Source: Amphibalanus amphitrite (taxonomy: Eukaryota > Arthropoda > Thecostraca > Balanomorpha > Balanidae). From it: a stretch of 64,000 bases of DNA. A model generated the notes under the pieces. It was not told where the DNA came from. It was given only the letters and a program-made list of their open reading frames with translations, and searched no databases. Each line of letters begins with the position of its first letter. The stretch's first letter is position 1. The stretch is from NCBI RefSeq assembly GCF_019059575.1, contig NW_024881563.1:558001-622000 (forward strand). The letters are read 5' to 3'. Shown here one piece after another: positions 1 through 10,142 of the stretch. The position numbers were made by a program, and so were the translations under genes.

Positions 1-136
1 GATATGAAAATTCTTCTAAATCCATAGGCTTTAATGCTAAATTGACTATATTTGAGAGGGTTTTATGAAGATACATGACCAGATACAGAAAAAAGCGAAA
101 GGCTATCTTGTAGATTAAATCGTCTACTTTCTGCGA

Positions 137-432
137 CTTTTGAAGTGTTTTTCAATCTGAGGTACAGAAATCGTGTTCCCAAGAGACTGAAAGTAGCCAT
201 GCTTTACATAAGACCCAATGGCAAAAATTCGGAATCTGACGAAATTGGCCATTTTTACGTCTGATTTATGAAAATTCTAGACAGGATATATAAAAACCCG
301 AGATGCTATCAGGTGGGAAATTTCATTGTTATTACCGCTTTTTGAAGTGTTTTTCGATCTGAGACCGGCAAATCGTGTTCCCAAGAGACTGAAAGTAACC
401 CTGTTCTACAGCAAGATAATGGCAGAATTCTA
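137..432. repeat. degenerate tandem pair, ~200-bp period
   Basis: Positions 137-231 and 337-432 are diverged copies of one another. Both carry the pieces 'ttttgaagtgtttttc' and 'cgtgttcccaagagactgaa', followed by a similar block ending in 'caga/caaaattc'. No open frame is shared, so this is a simple non-coding tandem repeat at the window edge. It may continue to the left of the window. Confidence 0.7.
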
Positions 433-2072
433 ATATTTGATGGAAGATATCTTAGGTGATAATAACCTTACTACTAATTGCAATGCTTCATTGGAAAGCT
501 CAACACTGGCACTATCATCGGTCTTTGCATTGCTATTTCACAGAACAACAAGAAATAACGTTTTGAAGCCTTTGAATATTGACTTACTTTTCATCGATGG
601 GCTCGATCCCCACCACCACCAACAATTTTCCGGGAGGTCAGGATTTTGCAGATATTTAAGCAGAATTGCAGTGTTGTGATTCGGCTACGGCACTTCAATA
701 CACATTTTAAGAAAACTGTTTTTTTTCTTAGCATGAGTTAGGTCTCAGAAACAGCAACATGTCGATATAATGAGGAAAAATAAGTGCAAATGATCACGCA
801 AGAGAGTATTCTTAGCTCCCTAGCAACCACCTAGCAACGTAAGGCAAAATAGTAAACAACTCCTGTTGATATCAGGTACTCAGCCTTGGAAGCACACTAG
901 ACGGTCACCATACTGGGCTTCATACTGAATTTTGCATACCAAATGGATGTTTCCAACTAAAATTATTTTTTTTTCGCGAAATTTATCTTTGTTGCTCTAC
1001 TATTTTTCGTAAAACCGAGATATACAAACTTCATGATATCAAAAATAATATTGTGATAATGAAAACCGCCATATAAAACAAGATAATTGCTGAGATCATG
1101 CCTACTAAACTTGGTCCTACCCCCTAATTCAATATACCCTGGCTACAACCACCACAGTATATAAAGTTCCGCATGTGGTTAGGTTTGGTTGCTGTTTTAT
1201 TTAAGGGTAGGTTTTTACACTTCAGGCTAAAATGAGAATTATCTTTACATCATTATCCTTGGTGTAGCATTGTTGATGCTTTTTGTCTTGCACAATTGGC
1301 AGTCAGTTTCAGCATTCAGTGGCACAGAATTGGAATTTGTGATTCAGAAACTTGCATTTTTCACACCTAGCATTTGAAGGCAGTGCTCATTCCTTTTGAA
1401 AGCAAGTGGATTTTTTAAAAATAATTTTTTAGGTAATTCATTTTTACCGAATATGATTATGAGACCATTGTTACTAATTTTGGTATTGTTACGGCAACTG
1501 TAGCATGAGTGGGCATATGCTGTGGAGACTGGAGTGAATAAAGTCACTATTGGCTTGAGATTTTTTTTTAGACATTATGGAGCAGCCTGGGGAGATACGC
1601 AGAGGCGAGTCTAGGCACAGCCAGAAGGGGGACCAGCAGTCAGCACAACACACAGTGAGCACAAGGGGAGAAGATGGTAAAAACTATTGCCTGGATCCGC
1701 CTCTGTGGACATCCCCAGGCATGCCTCTGTGGACATCCCCAGGCTGCTGCATGTAAAAATGTCTCAAGCATCTAGTGACGTCATCCTCATTGCAGCAAAT
1801 GCACACTCATTCTGTCTGCTCTACCTTCATCCAACTATGAGTTTTGTGTGAGAATGACATTTTTACATTGGTGGAGCTTGTGTGCGCATGGTACACATAA
1901 TAAGCCATGCCGGCAGCATTGCTGCAATGAATAGGAAACAGTTCCAGGGCCAAAATACATACCACCTACTACCTTGCCAAAATACATGACATACCACCTA
2001 CTGTGCATTTATCTAAGTACTAATAAGCCATGGATTATCATTTGACATACCAGCACGCACACAATTATGAAG
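433..2072. other. no recognisable gene
   Basis: This AT-rich stretch has only short chance open frames. The one small structure I see is a 22-bp direct duplication (1699-1720 and 1723-1744, 'gcctctgtggacatcccc'). No transposon ends or exon-like splice pairs are convincing. Confidence 0.5.
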
Positions 2073-2080
2073 CCAATGCG

Positions 2081-2241
2081 GGACGACGGTGAAAACAGGG
2101 TGCCTGGGGCGATTTGATCAAGGTTCGTGAAATTTACACGTGACGTTAAACGTTTAGCATGAAGAAGGCCCACGAAGGGAGAGAAGTTCTAAATGTCACG
2201 TGACCAATATGACCTCCGGCGCCCTGTTTTCACCGGCGTCC
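2081..2241. mobile_element. 161-bp MITE with 8-bp target duplication (hAT- or P-like)
   Basis: The element starts GGACGACGGTGAAAACAGGG and its other end reads as GGACGCCGGTGAAAACAGGG on the opposite strand, giving a terminal inverted repeat of about 24 bp with two mismatches. It is bracketed by a perfect 8-bp direct repeat CCAATGCG (2073-2080 and 2242-2249). Eight-bp duplications are known for hAT and P superfamilies; assignment to one of them is inference because there is no coding sequence. CACGTGAC occurs twice inside in opposite halves. Confidence 0.85.
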
Positions 2242-2789
2242 CCAATGCGGTTTTTCTTTGGCCTGGGTTGTTTATCCGTGGTTCCAAGGAATACTCCAGC
2301 AGAAACAATACCAAAAATTGCAAAGCTACCTGTTTGATTTTGATCATGCTAATTAATGAGCAGCAATATTTTGTTGCTATCAAATATTTCCTTGTGTCGG
2401 ACGACATAGGTAGGTAAATAGCTGAGACTGATGGGTACCTTCTTTGTCCTCAAGGGCACTGATACTGAATGTAAACAATGTTCTTGTGACATAACAAACA
2501 AGTTTTCATTACCTTATGAAACTAGTTTCAAGTTCAATGTCTTTAAAATATTCACTTTTGATGAAAAATACATATTTATCACTAATAATCATGAGTGATC
2601 ATGGGCAAGTGCGCCACAATTGGCACTAGCCCTCAAATATTGTCGAAGCAGGCTATATTTTAAGTCCAGACAGCTTCACCAAAGAAAAACTACAAGAAAA
2701 TAGCCTTACTGTGCAGCAAATTTGAGGTAGCAATGCCAACTACTTTAAGGAAAAACTCAATCACAGAACACCAAAACTGCCCACCGAGC

Positions 2790-2935
2790 ACAAAACTGTC
2801 ATGGCGGCGTCCGTTCCTCGAGAAGAGTCGCCGGTGATTGGTCGGTGACGCAGATCTGACGTAAGCAAGTTGCCGGCGACTGCCCGGCGATCGCCAGCGA
2901 CGATCGCCAGCTAACGATGTCAACACATGTCTACT
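2790..2935. repeat. left half of a GC-rich foldback, split by LINE 1
   Basis: Short repeats of the type 'gtcgccggcgac' and 'ttgccggcgac' are frequent here. TGACGTAAGCAAGT at 2857-2870 reappears reverse-complemented at 7491-7504, immediately after the 3' tail of LINE 1, and the neighbouring 'tgacgcagatc' also matches the far side in inverted form. I infer that LINE 1 landed in a foldback element whose halves are now 4.5 kb apart. The exact outer ends are not clear. Confidence 0.5.
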
Positions 2936-2942
2936 ACACTTC

Positions 2943-3698
2943 ATGAAAGTTTGGAATGCTGTGCTAGACGTACACTGCCCGGTCAGACGTGTGCGTGTCG
3001 CCAGACCACACTGCCCCTGGCTCGCTGAGAACCCGGACTTAACGGCGCTCATGGCAGAACGGGACGCCGCGCGAGACACGTGGCTGTGTCTACGCACGCC
3101 GGAGGCCAGGAGTGATTTCACGCGTCTCAGGAACCGGGTGAAAAGTGAACTCATCGCGGCGAAACGTGAGTTCCTATGCAGTGAACTGGAGTCGGGGGAC
3201 CATCGCGGCTTTTGGCCCACCTTCAAGAGGTTTGCGATGGCGTCGCCGAAACTTGCGGGGGACGAACGTCAGCTATCGCCGAGAGAGGCCGAAACGGCTG
3301 CTGATCGGCTAAACCTCCATTTTGCCGCCGTGGGACCGACCATAGCATCTGAACTCCGGACGACAGTGGAGCCTAACCGCGGCTCCCCCCGCCCGCCGAC
3401 CGTGTGTGCTGCGGGATTCTCACTGCGCCCTGTGACGCTCCCCGAGCTGTCGAGCTGCGTGAGCCGTCTCAGTGCGTCAAAGGCTGTCGGCTTGGATGGT
3501 GTTCCGCTGAAAGCCATTCGGGAGTGCTTCCCAGTGATCGGCCCTTACATTTTGAAACTTGTAAATCTATCCATGACGACTAAAGTGTTCCCGGAGAGCT
3601 GGAAAACGGCGTGCGTTGTTCCGATTCCGAAAACCGGTGACCCGTCAGTGCCATCCAATAACAGGCCAATATCCCTACTAAGTGTTTTATCCAAAATA
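2943..3698 (+). CDS. LINE 1 (CR1/L2-like) ORF2, 5' segment: linker and start of reverse transcriptase
   Basis: This open frame of about 250 codons begins MKVWNAVLDVHCPVRRVRV and ends NNRPISLLSVLSKI. In non-LTR retrotransposons this region joins the endonuclease to the RT: the RPIS block is an early RT motif and 'SASKAVGLDGVP' upstream is the usual GxDG stretch. The apurinic endonuclease domain is missing, so the copy is 5'-truncated near 2925-2940. The frame is interrupted at 3698 by insertion of LINE 2 and resumes at 6056 in register (S-K-I then V-E-K). CR1/L2-like is my judgement from the RT style and the simple-repeat 3' tail; a Jockey-group relative is the alternative. The GC-rich codon use contrasts with the AT-rich LINE 2. 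Confidence 0.8.
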
Positions 3699-6049
3699 GA
3701 CCAATAAGCATACTGCCTTTTATATCGAAAATACTAGAAAAACTAGTACATACCCGACTTGAGCATTTCTTTGAACATAACAAAATCATCACCGAATTTC
3801 AGTTTGGTTTTAGAAAAAGCATGAGCACTTACATGCCCCTTCTTTTGGTTCAAGAAAAGGTAAACCAAGCATTTGAAGCAGGCAAAGTTGTCTGCGGCTT
3901 ATACCTTGACCTCCGAAAAGCATTTGACACTGTGAACCAAACCATTTTACTTAAGAAACTGTATGCTTACGGTATACGTGACAATGCACTTATGATGCTG
4001 AAATCATATTTAGAAGGCCGCACACAGTGTGTTGAGGTAGAGCATGTTCGCTCCAGCCTTGCTTCGGTTGATATCGGTGTTCCCCAGGGCTCCATCCTTG
4101 GGCCACTTCTGTTTTTAATTTACATCAATGACTTTCCCTCCATTTCTGATGATATAACTGCATATCTGTATGCAGATGACACAGCCATTTTCATTGAAGG
4201 CAATGATGAAGCCCATTTGCAAAGAGTCATCGACGCCACAATGCCCAAGATAGCTGTTTGGTTTCAAGCAAACCAATTATCTTTAAATACAGACAAAACT
4301 TTTTGTCAGCTCTACAATAATTCTAAACGCGCTGTCAATGTGTCTGTTTTGCTCTCTGGTGCACATATTAAATTTGTTAAAACAGTTAAGTACTTGGGCA
4401 TGTACGTAGATGACGATCTGAAATGGAAATCACACATTTCACACCTTTCTACAACGCTGACTCGTAACGTTGGACTCATAAGCAGAGCTAGGTATATATT
4501 GGTACCTAAACAGCTGCTTCTTTTATATAACGCACTTTTCCTTCCGTATATCAACTACTGCTGTATGCTTTACAGCAACACTTATATTACAAACGTAGAT
4601 AAGCTCGAGAAATTACAAAAGCGTGTGGTCAGAATGATTGATGGCGAACATAGACTCGCACACACAGCACCAATTTTTAAGAAACTGAAAATACTTAAGT
4701 TGAGAGACATTGGTAAGCAGCAGATGCTTCTGCTAATGCATAGAAAGTTGAAAGGAACTTTGCCTTCATCTATTGACAGACTTTTTACGATACTCGAACC
4801 GCTTCGAGATACTCGCTCGACCCATCATTTCCACGAGTTCTTCTCAGAAAAAAATTATCGCAGCTACACTACTAGGTGGTCTGCACCTAGAATTTGGAAC
4901 TCAATAATTGGTCCTAAGTTCACAGATATGGAAGCAGTTCCACTAACTAAGAGAGAAATCAAGGATTTCTCAAAGCAGTTTTTTATCGATCAATACTGAT
5001 ACCATTGCCAACACTGACATTATTGTTCTTGTGTTCCACCTGCGTTCGTAAACATACGAATACCTGCCAATGAAATGATCCCCCATTTTATTTATTGTGG
5101 GTATGTACGTACATTTACCTAATAATGTATTTTTTACCCGCTCTCTCACAGGTACATACTTGCACAGTACATAGTTATATGTACACAATTACAGAATTTG
5201 TCTTTAATGCATATCACTTATGCATACCTAATTTTGGAACATTGTACATCTCTGTAACTGGGTAGGTATGTTCTAACTGGGTACCTAGATCGCCACAAGA
5301 GGTGGTGGTATTTAGTGGTCCTTATGTCTTTTCCCTGTGTCTTTTACTTCTTCTCGAACTTTTATCCCACATTTTTGTTTTGCCCTTTTCTTTTTGTTAA
5401 GCTTTGCTTTTTCTCCCTATAAACATCATACAGTACGTACAGTACTAACTGTATGTCTTTGAATCATCGCCATCGCTCAATGACCTAGCTTTCTTGCTAT
5501 TTACATTACTTGCTATTTGTATACCGGTCGTCTCGTCTTGTTTTGTGTACTTACAAGTCACACTTAAGTTCTCCTGGATACGTAACAATACGTAAATCAG
5601 CCCTACGATACTTCCCACCGACCTGGGTTTACCGAGCAACAAGCTTGCTTAGCTCGGTATCCCTTTTCGGTGAGGATCTGACTCCTCCGGGTGTGACTAG
5701 GCTCTGTCCCTCTTGTATAATGCAAGCTTTGCATGCGCTTATTACCACTAACCCCTGGATCACTCTCTCCTTCTTACTATCTTCTTTGGGAATGGTGTAG
5801 CGGCCAGTCAAGCTATATTTAGTCTTGACTTCTTTGCCTCTTCTTATGACATTTTACTAACTTACTAAGTATTGTATTTAGCTTTGTTTTTGTTTGCTTT
5901 CCTTTTCTTAGCAGGGAGTGTCGCGACTTTCTTCATATTTTTGTCTTGGGAGGTGTTAACGTAAGGTGCTGTTGTCGCGTGGGTCAGTGGGTGGACACTC
6001 CTGGTCGTCTGATCGTGGGCGGCGGCTTAGAAAAAAAAAATTAAAAAAA
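3699..6049 (+). mobile_element. LINE 2: 5'-truncated non-LTR retrotransposon inserted into LINE 1
   Basis: The insert consists of an RT-coding part (3701-4999), about 1 kb of non-coding 3' UTR, and an A-rich tail (6031-6053). The 6-bp AAAATA occurs at 3693-3698 and again at 6050-6055, consistent with a short target-site duplication at the poly-A end. The host LINE's reading frame continues across the insert. The 3' UTR (5000-6030) is T-rich with no other gene. The intact RT frame suggests LINE 2 is relatively young. Confidence 0.85.
3701..4999 (+). CDS. LINE 2 reverse transcriptase, 3' part of ORF2
   Basis: The uninterrupted frame of about 433 codons runs from RPISILPFISKILEKL to a stop at 4999-5001. 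RT landmarks appear in order: EFQFGFRKSMST, DLRKAFDTVNQTILL (first catalytic Asp), GVPQGSILGPLLFLIYINDF, YLYADDTAIF (catalytic YADD, codons at 4169-4180) and KYLGMYVDDDLKW. A C-terminal region typical of Jockey/CR1-group LINEs follows (YINYCCMLYSNT, LEKLQKRVVRMI). The protein would copy its own mRNA at a nicked target. The 5' truncation removes the endonuclease and the first RT block, so there is no proper start codon (the first Met is at 3821) and the copy cannot be autonomous. Confidence 0.88.
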   Translation, partial: PISILPFISKILEKLVHTRLEHFFEHNKIITEFQFGFRKSMSTYMPLLLVQEKVNQAFEAGKVVCGLYLDLRKAFDTVNQTILLKKLYAYGIRDNALMMLKSYLEGRTQCVEVEHVRSSLASVDIGVPQGSILGPLLFLIYINDFPSISDDITAYLYADDTAIFIEGNDEAHLQRVIDATMPKIAVWFQANQLSLNTDKTFCQLYNNSKRAVNVSVLLSGAHIKFVKTVKYLGMYVDDDLKWKSHISHLSTTLTRNVGLISRARYILVPKQLLLLYNALFLPYINYCCMLYSNTYITNVDKLEKLQKRVVRMIDGEHRLAHTAPIFKKLKILKLRDIGKQQMLLLMHRKLKGTLPSSIDRLFTILEPLRDTRSTHHFHEFFSEKNYRSYTTRWSAPRIWNSIIGPKFTDMEAVPLTKREIKDFSKQFFIDQY

Positions 6050-6055
6050 AAAATA

Positions 6056-7312
6056 GTGGAGAAAGTTGTGAGCACACAGCTGACGACCTACCTAGCCGAA
6101 ACCAATCTGCTCCACCCATCACAGTTTGGTTACAGGATGCAACACTCAACCGAGGACGCCGTTCTCGTCGCGATCGAACGCGTGACTGATGCCATCGATG
6201 AGGGACATGTGTCGTCGCTGACGACGATCGATCTGTCAAAAGCGTTTGATTGCGTTGATCATAGACTTCTCCTCGCCAAACTGTCATGGTATGGTATCAT
6301 TGATGTGGACTGGTTTCAAAGCTATTTAAGTAACCGAAAGCAAGTGGTGCGAGGCGGGAAACTTACCCTACCTGTGACGTGCGGTGTGCCGCAGGGTTCT
6401 ATTTTGGGTCCAATTTTGTTTATACTTTTTACAAATGACATCTATTCGCATGTGACCCATGGCCGACTCATATCATACGCCGATGATACGGTACACATTG
6501 ATGGAGCGCGCCCTGATGGACCGGGTCTAACCGACCTGAAAACAAGACTCACCCTGACCATGTCTGAGCTTCAGTCGTGGTTCAGAAACAATTTGCTTAA
6601 GATGAATGAAAAGAAAACTGATTTTATGATTGTTGGAACAAAACATAACTTGACCAAATCTTCAGGAATTTGTATCGAAGTCAGTAATTCGTTAGTAAAA
6701 CAGTCCAGTCACATAAAATTGCTCGGTGTCACAATCGACCCTGGTCTTACATGGAGCGCTCACATCTGTAGTGTTATCAAAAAGTGCAACAGGATTCTTG
6801 TTTCTCTGTATAGGTTCCGCCACTATTTCACTCAGATTGCTCTCAAAACCATCATTCAGGCATACGTGTTCCCTCATCTAAACTACTGTCTGTGCGTCTG
6901 GGGTGGGGCGACCGGGAGCCTACTTCATCGCATTCAAAAAGTGTTAAATTTCGCTGCTCGCATTGTAACAGGCTGCAAGAAACGTCAGCATGTAACGCCT
7001 GCACTTCTGTCACTGGGATGGCCTAAGATAGAGTCCATGGTGGCCTACCGCGACGCAGTAAAAACATATAATGCGTTAAATTCGGAGGGAGTGCCAACCG
7101 ATGTACGAAATATGTTTGTCACGCGCGAAACCGTGTCTAGTCGAGAAACCCGAGGGTCTGTGGAGTGTAGCCTGCAGCTACCGCGACGCAGATTGACGGT
7201 GGCACAGAAACACTTTTCATACCGAGCGGCGGCGGCATGGAACCGGCTCGCACCAGCAGCGCGAACCGCGACGTCGATGGCAGCTTTTAAAGCTATCATT
7301 AGAAGTGCCTGA
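6056..7312 (+). CDS. LINE 1 (CR1/L2-like) ORF2, 3' segment: reverse transcriptase
   Basis: This continues the frame that broke at 3698. The sequence IVEKVVSTQLTTYLAETNLL is followed by SQFGYRMQHSTEDAVL, DLSKAFDCVDHRLLLAKL, GVPQGSILGPILFILFTNDI, SYADDTVHI (YADD at 6475-6486), HIKLLGVTIDPGLTW and YVFPHLNYCLCVWGG. The C-terminus ends AAAAWNRLAPAAR...FKAIIRSA, a usual end for L2/CR1-like ORF2. A short 3' UTR (7313-7468) ends in a TGATA repeat tail (about 7469-7491), typical of CR1/L2 relatives rather than poly-A LINEs. Apart from LINE 2 the RT frame is open, so LINE 1 was fairly young when interrupted. Confidence 0.85.
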   Translation: MEKVVSTQLTTYLAETNLLHPSQFGYRMQHSTEDAVLVAIERVTDAIDEGHVSSLTTIDLSKAFDCVDHRLLLAKLSWYGIIDVDWFQSYLSNRKQVVRGGKLTLPVTCGVPQGSILGPILFILFTNDIYSHVTHGRLISYADDTVHIDGARPDGPGLTDLKTRLTLTMSELQSWFRNNLLKMNEKKTDFMIVGTKHNLTKSSGICIEVSNSLVKQSSHIKLLGVTIDPGLTWSAHICSVIKKCNRILVSLYRFRHYFTQIALKTIIQAYVFPHLNYCLCVWGGATGSLLHRIQKVLNFAARIVTGCKKRQHVTPALLSLGWPKIESMVAYRDAVKTYNALNSEGVPTDVRNMFVTRETVSSRETRGSVECSLQLPRRRLTVAQKHFSYRAAAAWNRLAPAARTATSMAAFKAIIRSA

Positions 7313-7468
7313 TGTATTTTATCGAGTGTGCTCTGATGTATATGTCAGTTTTAATTCGTTCTTAATTTACATTGTATGCTTTTACTTGTCTATTACTCGC
7401 TTATCTTTGTATACCCATTGTACTGACGCTAAACCGTAAAAGCCACCTTGTGGAAGGTTTAAATACAC

Positions 7469-7491
7469 TGATATGATATGATATGATATGA
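7469..7491 (+). repeat. (TGATA)n 3' tail of LINE 1
   Basis: About four and a half copies of TGATA directly follow the LINE 1 3' UTR and directly precede the right half of the split foldback. A microsatellite tail instead of poly-A is characteristic of CR1/L2-type LINEs. Confidence 0.75.
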
Positions 7492-7597
7492 CTTGCTTAC
7501 GTCATATCTACGTCACACACGATCGTTGGCTGCCGGTCGCCGGCGACTGTTGCTGTCGCCGGCAACTGAAAAGTTGCTACGTGTGACAGGGCCATTA
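7491..7597. repeat. right half of the foldback split by LINE 1
   Basis: It begins with ACTTGCTTACGTCA, the reverse complement of 2857-2870. It continues with 'gtcgccggcgactg' and 'gtcgccggcaactg' blocks like those at 2870-2920. It ends 'acgtgtgacagggccatta' against the next transposon. Confidence 0.5.
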
Positions 7598-8397
7598 CAG
7601 GGTGATTTTTTTTAACTGTTAAAAAGTAAATGTCAATGGTGGTCCCTAAATCGAAAAATCGCGTGCAAAAAAGCAATGCACGTGATAGATAAATCTGGGA
7701 CATTTTGTATGGTGTCATAATTTCTCCCTTTTAACCGAAGGCCTTGGCCCCAATGGAGCCTGGAAATGTCCCACCTATCGGGCACGCATGGTCCACCGCC
7801 GTTCAGTAAGGAACGGCACAAAACGATGATTTTGAAGCATTGAGGCAGTTCGAAGCATGCGATCATCGAGGAGACACCCCAGAAAGACGTTAAATAATGC
7901 ACGAACAAGCTTGTAGTCATAAATAACCTTCAAACGGTTCATCTGGCGTATGTGCAGCCTCTGAAGAATCAGTCTTCAGGGAGAAAGAAAAACAACGAAT
8001 CAGACACCACGAGGGCCGCCAGTATCGAAATCCTCGACCTGCCCTTAATAGACGTCTAGTTTTTGGACCCAGCTATGGCAGATATAACAAGAAAACATTG
8101 GAAATATCTGGCAGAGCTGAAAATGGGTGATAGGAGCCTTTTCAGTCCGCCTGATGAGTATGTGAGTCCATGGTGCTGTTCAACACGTGCTCAGGCGGGC
8201 TGATTCGTGTTGGTGAGAGAGGGGGCAACTTCAAGCACAAGTAAAACACACGATGGACGTTCCTTTAACATCGTGTCTGCATGAAATTAAGATGTCCCAG
8301 CATGCTTGTCATCCTGGTATATAATTTTGCAATATATATTTGTATTTTAATGCCACTAGACCCCATTACTTTTTAACAAGTAAAAAAAATCACCCTG
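7598..8397. mobile_element. 800-bp DNA transposon relic, CAGGGTGA termini
   Basis: The left end CAGGGTGATTTTTTTTAACT and the right end (CAGGGTGATTTTTTTTACTT on the minus strand) form a terminal inverted repeat of about 33 bp that continues through GTTAAAAAGTAA. TA precedes the left end; the right flank is AG, so the duplication is not preserved. CAGGGTG ends with TA targets suggest a Tc1/mariner relative. The minus strand has only short broken frames and I could not recognise a transposase. Confidence 0.7.
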
Positions 8398-8400
8398 AGG

Positions 8401-8655
8401 GCCCCTGAGCCTCAGAGGGCCCCGTCACGCGCGATTAGGGGCCTCTTCATGCGCTTAGAGGGCCCTGCCGTGTACTCATAGGGCCTTTATGTACCTTAGA
8501 GGGCCCCGTCTAGCAATCAGGGCCCTTATCATATGCTCGGAGGGCCCTTGCCAAGGAATGAGGGGCCCCTTCATGCGTTTAAAGGGCCCTCTCTTGTACT
8601 CAGGGCTTTTCTGTAGCTCATAGGACCCTCGTCAAGCGTTCTGGGGCCCTCTAAG
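8401..8655. repeat. GGGCCC minisatellite, locus 1
   Basis: Roughly ten diverged units of 24-28 bp each contain (A)GGGCCC followed by a variable 'gtcatgcgctca'-like spacer. The same core recurs in much longer arrays at 13.6-15.9 kb. No coding potential. Confidence 0.8.
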
Positions 8656-8660
8656 CGTCA

Positions 8661-8732
8661 GACTGACCGGGTCGGATTATTGCCCAGTGTCGCCAGACTC
8701 TGACCGGGTGGGATTCTTTGCCCACTGTAGTG
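8661..8732. repeat. 35-bp tandem duplication next to an exon
   Basis: Two units, 8661-8695 and 8696-8732, share 'tgaccgggt.ggatt.ttgccca.tgt'. They end about 35 bp before the splice acceptor of the exon at 8768. Confidence 0.65.
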
Positions 8733-8767
8733 TACGACTTTGATCGGTGGTACTTTGCTGCTGACAG

Positions 8768-8944
8768 GCGATGGGTGCGGCGGCCGTGATGAGTCCAATG
8801 ATGGTGCAGGCGATGGCCGGTCAGCTGGCCCAGATGGGCCTTCCGCCCATGAACATGGCCCAGATCCAGAGCCTGCTACTGCAGCAGATGATGAGCCAGA
8901 AGCTCCCGCCGCCTCCGAGCCTCTTCTTAGGAGGAGACTCTAAG
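8768..8944 (+). CDS. internal coding exon, probably strawberry notch (upstream part)
   Basis: An acceptor (ctgctgacag, AG at 8766-8767) is followed by 59 codons reading A-MGAAAVMSPMMVQAMAGQ...LPPPPSLFLGGDSK, with a donor AAG|gtgggt at 8945. An in-frame TGA at 8762 means the frame opens at the acceptor. The Met/Gln/Leu/Pro-rich composition fits a low-complexity segment before the conserved domain of sno, a nuclear co-regulator with a helicase-like core. Ending in phase 0, it can join the recognised sno exon at 48421, which opens in phase 0. A stronger-looking donor (GG|gtgagt, 8949) would give phase 1 and break that match. That this is an exon is fairly likely; that it is sno is inference from strand, phase and proximity. 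Confidence 0.5.
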
Positions 8945-9434
8945 GTGGGTGAGTCGGAACGCGGCTGCTGCTTGTTACGTTGGTATTCGGTTCTTTGGTT
9001 TGTTTCTGTTAGTACGACAGGCTAGGGTGTGTGTGGAGCGTGAGCCCGGGTGAGTGTGGTCATTTGTCGCATTGCACTCATTGTGTCGCCTGACAAATGT
9101 GCTCCGGCCCTTGCGCAACATGATGCGAACAAGACCAAGCGAATATGATTTAGTTGACATGTGCGTTGTGCGGCACGTCGTGCTGCATGTTTTCGTCTAG
9201 ACAGCGAGTTGCGTGGAAAAGTGCTGATTTTATCGCTGTTTTAGGAGCCGGCAACTGGACGGGATTTTCGTTATAATTTTTAGTTCCAATTGCTTTATTT
9301 CACAGTGTTTGGTTGTTAGATATTTAACATCTTTTAAAAATAATAATTTGCTTAGCAAAGTTTGTAACCAGCGTTTCATTTTTCTAAGTCAACCATTGGA
9401 TTCCTAAAAAGTACACCACCACTGCAATGACTAA

Positions 9435-9872
9435 AGGAAATAGTTCACTTTTAACATGGGGTTTTGAACTGGAATAGCAGTTTCGTAGCTTCAGCTGAGA
9501 CTAGCACAAATCAGGAGCTTTTACGGCCCAACGATCACCCTAGATGAAGATATTCCATTTCCTGTTCCGTAAAGAGTGCCTTGCTTAGTAATGCGTGCCT
9601 TGCTGAGGAGTGCAGCAACGTCATCGTCACCCAATCAGCATGCTGCTTACAGCCAATGCAGCATGCGTAGTTTTGAACTACGCAATATGATTGGTCAGTG
9701 TGTAATAAGTTTCCGCGTCAAACATTATTTTATATAGAATATAGTTCTTCCTAAATTGAAATATAAAAAATAATCATTTTTCAAAAACGTTTTATGCTAT
9801 TTTCGGATCATTTTGAGCATAAAAATCATATATCCATTGCAAAAAACGAAGTTCAGGAAAGTGAACAACCCT
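9435..9872. mobile_element. Kolobok-like MITE, TTAA target (decayed)
   Basis: The left end AGGAAATAGTTCACTTT and the right end (AGGGTTGTTCACTTTCC on the minus strand) form an imperfect inverted repeat. The flanks are CTAA (9431-9434) and TTAA (9873-9876), consistent with a TTAA duplication with one change. TTAA plus AGGG...TTCACTTT termini resemble Kolobok/T2 elements. No coding sequence. The weak inverted repeat implies age. Confidence 0.5.
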
Positions 9873-9876
9873 TTAA

Positions 9877-10029
9877 ATAAACAACTGGAGCAGCACTTGG
9901 CTGTGTTCTAAGGGTCGTGTTTCAAAATGTCTGGTGGTCTTTTTTATAGCTAATTTGAAATATTTGTCAGTGACTTGTATCAAAATACAAGAGCATGTTG
10001 ACTGAAAACAATTTTCTACGGACCAGGTC
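9877..10029. other. nothing recognised
   Basis: A short intronic stretch with no gene, splice-site pair or repeat that I can support. Confidence 0.4.
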
Positions 10030-10142
10030 TGTGGAGTCAGAGTCGGAGTCGGAGTCGGAGTCGGAGTCGGCAGTTTTGCCCGGAGTTTGAGTCGGAGTTG
10101 GAGTCGCCAAAATGTTACCGACTCCGACTTCGGATTCGGAGT
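10030..10142. repeat. (GAGTCG)n microsatellite, locus 1
   Basis: 'gagtcggagtcggagtcg' repeats degenerate into 'gagttggagtcg' and then reverse into 'accgactccgacttcgg', so the array contains an internal inverted part. The same 6-mer occurs at 11463-11745 and 42601-42730, suggesting a dispersed family rather than independent slippage. Confidence 0.85.

Noticed and set aside
2690-3226. Minus-strand 178-residue protein
   Set aside because: It lies opposite the LINE 1 coding strand and runs into the foldback; it is a GC-rich shadow frame.
7633-7920. Mariner catalytic motif on the minus strand of the 800-bp relic
   Set aside because: GGGPCVPDRWDISRLHWG is only vaguely like the third catalytic block; spacing and neighbours do not fit, so no transposase is claimed.
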